From NCBI RefSeq assembly GCF_003751265.1, contig NZ_RJKN01000002.1, positions 521,558-585,557 of the forward strand: a stretch of DNA of 64,000 nt, read 5' to 3'. A program made the position numbers and the translations under genes. The stretch is from Pseudokineococcus lusitanus (GTDB lineage: Bacteria; Actinomycetota; Actinomycetes; Actinomycetales; Quadrisphaeraceae). A model generated the notes under the pieces. The model was given only the letters and a program-made list of their open reading frames with translations, was not told where the DNA came from and ran no database searches. Positions 61,406 to 64,000 of the stretch are shown piece by piece. How positions within the stretch are numbered: position 1 is the stretch's first letter; each line of letters begins with the position of its first letter.

Positions 61406-62332
61406 TCACCCGAGCAGCGCCGGCACCGCGACCATGACGGGGATCGACGCGAAGGTCGTGAGGGCGATGGCGTCGCGCGCCGTCAGCAGCGTGCGGCCGG
61501 TGTCGTAGCGCGAGGCGACGACGAAGACGTTCTGCGCCGCCGGCAGCGCCGAGATGACCGTCGCGGCGAGCACCTCCGCGGGAGGCAGGTCGAGCAGGGG
61601 CCCGGCGACGACCCAGGCGACCAGCGGCTGCAGGAGCACCTTGAGCACGACGACGAGCGCCAGCTCCGGCCGCGAGGAGCCCCGCCCGGGCAGCGGCCCG
61701 AGCCGCAGGGAGACGCCGAAGGCCACGAGCATCACCGGCACCGCCATGCCGGCGACGAGCTCGAGCGGCGCCGCGAGCGCCGTCGGCGGCCGGAGCCCGG
61801 TGAGGTTGAGCGCCAGCCCGACGAGCGCGCCGACGGTGATGGGGTTCCGGAAGGGCGTCGTGACGAAGCGCAGGACCGAGGGGCGGCGGTCCGCGGCCGC
61901 CCGGTCCAGCAGCGCGAGCGCGAGCGGCTGGAGCACGAGCATCTGGAGGAGCAGCACCGGCGCGATGAGCGCGGCGTCGCCGAGCACGTACGCCGCGACG
62001 GGGAGCCCGAGGTTGCCCGCGTTGACGTACCCGGTGCAGAGCGCGCCGACGACGCCGTGGACGAGGCCGCGCCGCAGCAGCACCGCGACGACGGCCCACA
62101 CGAGGACGACGACGGCCACGCCCGCGACGACCGCGCCGACGTACCCCGCGAAGAGCCGCGACACGTCCGCCTCGGAGAGCACGGTGACCATGAGCGCCGG
62201 GCTGGCGACGGTGAAGGCGAGCCGCGTCAGCGTCCGCTGCCCCGCCTCGTCGACGATGCGCAGGTGCGCCACGAGGGCGCCGGCCGCGACGACGAGCAGG
62301 ATCGTGGCGAAGCCCTCGAGCACGCCCTGCAC
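61406..62332 (-). CDS. AEC-family transporter (auxin efflux carrier-like)
   Basis: 308 aa, ten helices. FATILLVVAAGALVAHLRIVDEAGQRTLTRLAFTVASPALMVTVLS, YVNAGNLGLPVAAYVLGD, TPFRNPITVGALVGLALNLTG and TVISALPAAQNVFVVASRYDTG are typical of the AEC family (malonate/malate or other small carboxylate transport in bacteria). GTG 62332 after GGAGG-like GTGGAGG. Substrate unknown. Confidence 0.9.
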   Translation of the reverse strand: MQGVLEGFATILLVVAAGALVAHLRIVDEAGQRTLTRLAFTVASPALMVTVLSEADVSRLFAGYVGAVVAGVAVVVLVWAVVAVLLRRGLVHGVVGALCTGYVNAGNLGLPVAAYVLGDAALIAPVLLLQMLVLQPLALALLDRAAADRRPSVLRFVTTPFRNPITVGALVGLALNLTGLRPPTALAAPLELVAGMAVPVMLVAFGVSLRLGPLPGRGSSRPELALVVVLKVLLQPLVAWVVAGPLLDLPPAEVLAATVISALPAAQNVFVVASRYDTGRTLLTARDAIALTTFASIPVMVAVPALLG

Positions 62333-62587
62333 GAGACCTCCACCTGCGCCGACGCTGTCGTCGACCCGACCCTAGGTGCCCCGCCGTGCCTCCCGGCCTC
62401 GGCCGCCTCATGCGGACGCCTCCCGGTACGGGTCCTGCACGACACCTCGGCCCGACGCCGACGCGGCCGCGGCCGGTCGCCCTCCGCCCGCCGCTCTTCG
62501 CCCGCCGTCTCCCCGACCGACGCCTCCCCGACCGGCACCTTCTCGCTCGGCCACCGGCCCGACCCGGACGCCCCCGCACCGCCCGGC

Positions 62588-64000
62588 TCAGAAGGGCGGC
62601 GGGTCGTCCTCGTCGATCGGCGGGGCCGGCGGCGTCGGCGGGGCGGCGCGGCGATGGTCGGCGGTGGCGGCGCTCTCGAGGGCGAGGGCGCCGGGCCAGG
62701 CCATGTCGACGGTCGGGTAGGTCGGCTCTGGGTGGTTCCCGAGGTCATCCCAGCCGGTGGGCAGCGGCGTGCCGTCGTCGTCGCCGGTGATCGGTCGGGG
62801 CAGGAAGGGGGGTGCGGGGTCGTCGTGGACGAGCCCGAGGGGTGAGGTCCAGCGGGTGCCGAGGCCGTACGGGTCGGTCGGGTCGTCGGTGATGGCCTCG
62901 ACCTGCCAGCCGTAGTGGGTGCGGCACTGGTGGTGCTTGCGGCAGCGGGGTCGGAGGTTGCACTCGCAGGTCGGTCCACCGGCGCTGTGGGGGACCTGGT
63001 GGTCGAGGTCGCACCGGACGGCCGGGACGGTGCAGCCGGGGTGGGTGCACTCGGGCAGGGCGGCGCGGATGTAGCGGGACTGCTCGGCGGTGGGGACGTA
63101 GTCGGTGGGCAGGCCGGCGAGAGGGCACGGTGGCCGCCCGGGCGGTCCGTCGGTGGAGACCTCGCCTCTCGCCGAGGCCCACGGAGGTGTGGCGACGCCT
63201 GGCTCGTGTGCGCCAGGCGTGCTGGAGCCAGGCGTGCTGGAGCCAGGCGTGCTGGAGCCGGGCGTGCTGGAGCCGGGCGTGACCGCGTCGGCGATGCGGG
63301 TGAGCTTGTCGGCGAGGCCGGTTGGCAGTGGCGCTGTGGTCGTCGGCGGCGGCGCGGGTGGGGTGCCGGTCGGACGGTGCCCCGTCGAGTCGGGCGTCGT
63401 GTCGCGCCCGGCGTCGCGAGCGGTCGTGGTGGGCCGCGCCGTTGCCGGGGTGCCCGGGGCCTTGAGGGCGTCGAGGCCTGAGGGCTGTTCCGCGGCGCGG
63501 GTGGTCGTGGCGTCGGTGGCTCGGGTGGTGGTCGTGCGGGCCGTGGTGGCCGGGAGGTGGTGGAGATGTCCGTCGACGCCGAGGACCGTGCCGGTCCAGG
63601 GGTCGGTGAGGATCCGGCGGAAGGGGTGGCCGGCGGCGAGGAGCTCGCGGGCGACGTCGGCGGGCACGGCACCGTGGCCGGCGAGCCACGCGGCCTCGTC
63701 GTCCAGGCCGAGCAGCGTGGGCAGGGACACGTTGAGCGTGGGGCCGTGGCACTGCCCTGCGTGTGCCCGACCGTCCTCACGTGGGCCGGCGCCGGTGTCG
63801 GTGGCCAGGCCGACCAACGCGTCGAACCTGCGAGCGTCGACGCCGCGCTGGTCGGGCATACCGGCCGGGTCGGTGGTGACGGGGTCCAGGCCGGCGGCGA
63901 CCGCCGCGTGCGGGTCCGCGCTCGCGTGGGGGCCGGTGCGGGTGGTGGCCCAGGTGGTGAGGCGGTGGAACAGGGCGGTGATGTCGGCGACGGGTCCGGT
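62588..64000 (-). CDS. DUF222/13E12-family HNH endonuclease (5' end outside window)
   Basis: At least 470 aa are visible. The frame stays open to the right edge; codons 64000-63860 contain no stop and read ADPHAAVAAGLDPVTTDPAG before the first internal ATG (63859), so the true start is outside. DUF222-type helical segments (LDQRRADALV-like: MPDQRGVDARRFDALVGLA) precede a Pro/Thr-rich linker with TPGSS repeats, then the HNH domain CTHPGCTVPAVRCDLDHQVPHSAGGPTCECNLRPRCRKHH and a C-terminal proline tail. The 13E12 family is widespread and often multicopy in actinomycetes; endonuclease activity is inferred. Compared with typical members, the linker is long. Confidence 0.85.
   Translation of the reverse strand, partial: TGPVADITALFHRLTTWATTRTGPHASADPHAAVAAGLDPVTTDPAGMPDQRGVDARRFDALVGLATDTGAGPREDGRAHAGQCHGPTLNVSLPTLLGLDDEAAWLAGHGAVPADVARELLAAGHPFRRILTDPWTGTVLGVDGHLHHLPATTARTTTTRATDATTTRAAEQPSGLDALKAPGTPATARPTTTARDAGRDTTPDSTGHRPTGTPPAPPPTTTAPLPTGLADKLTRIADAVTPGSSTPGSSTPGSSTPGSSTPGAHEPGVATPPWASARGEVSTDGPPGRPPCPLAGLPTDYVPTAEQSRYIRAALPECTHPGCTVPAVRCDLDHQVPHSAGGPTCECNLRPRCRKHHQCRTHYGWQVEAITDDPTDPYGLGTRWTSPLGLVHDDPAPPFLPRPITGDDDGTPLPTGWDDLGNHPEPTYPTVDMAWPGALALESAATADHRRAAPPTPPAPPIDEDDPPPF
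63214..63273 (-). repeat. 15-bp tandem repeat inside the HNH gene
   Basis: On the plus strand the unit is CAGGCGTGCTGGAGC (63214, 63229, 63244) and CGGGCGTGCTGGAGC (63259), with a partial fifth copy. It encodes TPGSS/STPGS repeats in the linker of the HNH protein. Reading frame is preserved by the multiple-of-three length. Confidence 0.85.

Noticed and set aside
63214..63273. CRISPR or integron-like repeats in the HNH gene
   Set aside because: Units are 15 bp, contiguous and in frame, encoding a protein linker.
62588..64000. Mobile element or intron based on the HNH domain
   Set aside because: The DUF222/13E12 context is a chromosomal protein family; no inverted ends, reverse transcriptase or transposase was seen.

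Overview
The window is GC-rich chromosomal DNA from an actinomycete. The evidence is almost exclusive use of G/C-ending codons, frequent GTG starts, a resuscitation-promoting-factor-like secreted protein, a TIGR03086 (mycothiol-type) protein, an F420/PPOX-type flavoprotein, a DUF222/HNH 13E12-type protein and an actinobacterial SAM-IV-type riboswitch. Four GGDEF proteins in 64 kb suggest a signalling-rich, possibly motile genus; Kineosporiales-like is only a guess. No rRNA, tRNA, phage, plasmid, transposase or CRISPR sequence was seen. Genes are packed tightly and many are coupled by 4-nt GTGA/ATGA overlaps.

Layout. 1-4.7 kb: a DUF4188 gene cut by the window edge, riboswitch-controlled metY, and an RsbQ-like alpha/beta hydrolase coupled to a PAS-GGDEF-EAL protein. 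5-12.3 kb: two secreted ScyD/ScyE-type beta-propeller proteins flanking a membrane protein, an Rpf/LysM protein, a CHRD surface protein, and an ECF sigma/anti-sigma pair. 12.3-22.4 kb: a sugar-acid locus. Here a tripartite tricarboxylate transporter (tctCBA plus usp) diverges from a LysR regulator, which is followed by kdgD, alpha-ketoglutarate semialdehyde dehydrogenase, glucarate dehydratase and a talarate/galactarate-type dehydratase. Together these would take up aldarates and convert them to alpha-ketoglutarate. Shared GATGCC/GGCATC half-sites suggest LysR controls both arms.

22.4-34.6 kb: AraC regulator, TIGR03086 protein, P-loop kinase, two SDRs with a sorbitol/idonate-type dehydrogenase, a membrane GGDEF-EAL protein, hydroxyacid dehydrogenase, small redox proteins, a MarR/FMN-reductase pair and PhzF. 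34.8-47.2 kb: a His-rich methyltransferase plus flavoprotein diverging from an XRE-cupin regulator, two further GGDEF proteins around an MFS exporter, a lipoprotein intradiol dioxygenase, two GNATs, a secreted phosphoesterase and a GlxA-type regulator. 47.3-54.2 kb: hemerythrin, SPL-type radical SAM, VOC, LysE/LysG, and XRE-cupin with AzlCD. 54.2-64 kb: a five-gene coupled operon (membrane protein, ABC transporter, two-component system), an M23 peptidase, a GH15 enzyme, an AEC transporter and a DUF222/HNH gene running off the right edge.

Non-coding features include hairpin terminators between convergent genes, operator-like dyads beside most regulators, TAnnnT boxes 6-9 nt before start codons (leaderless-type promoters), and several short intergenic repeats, among them a 55-bp element present twice.
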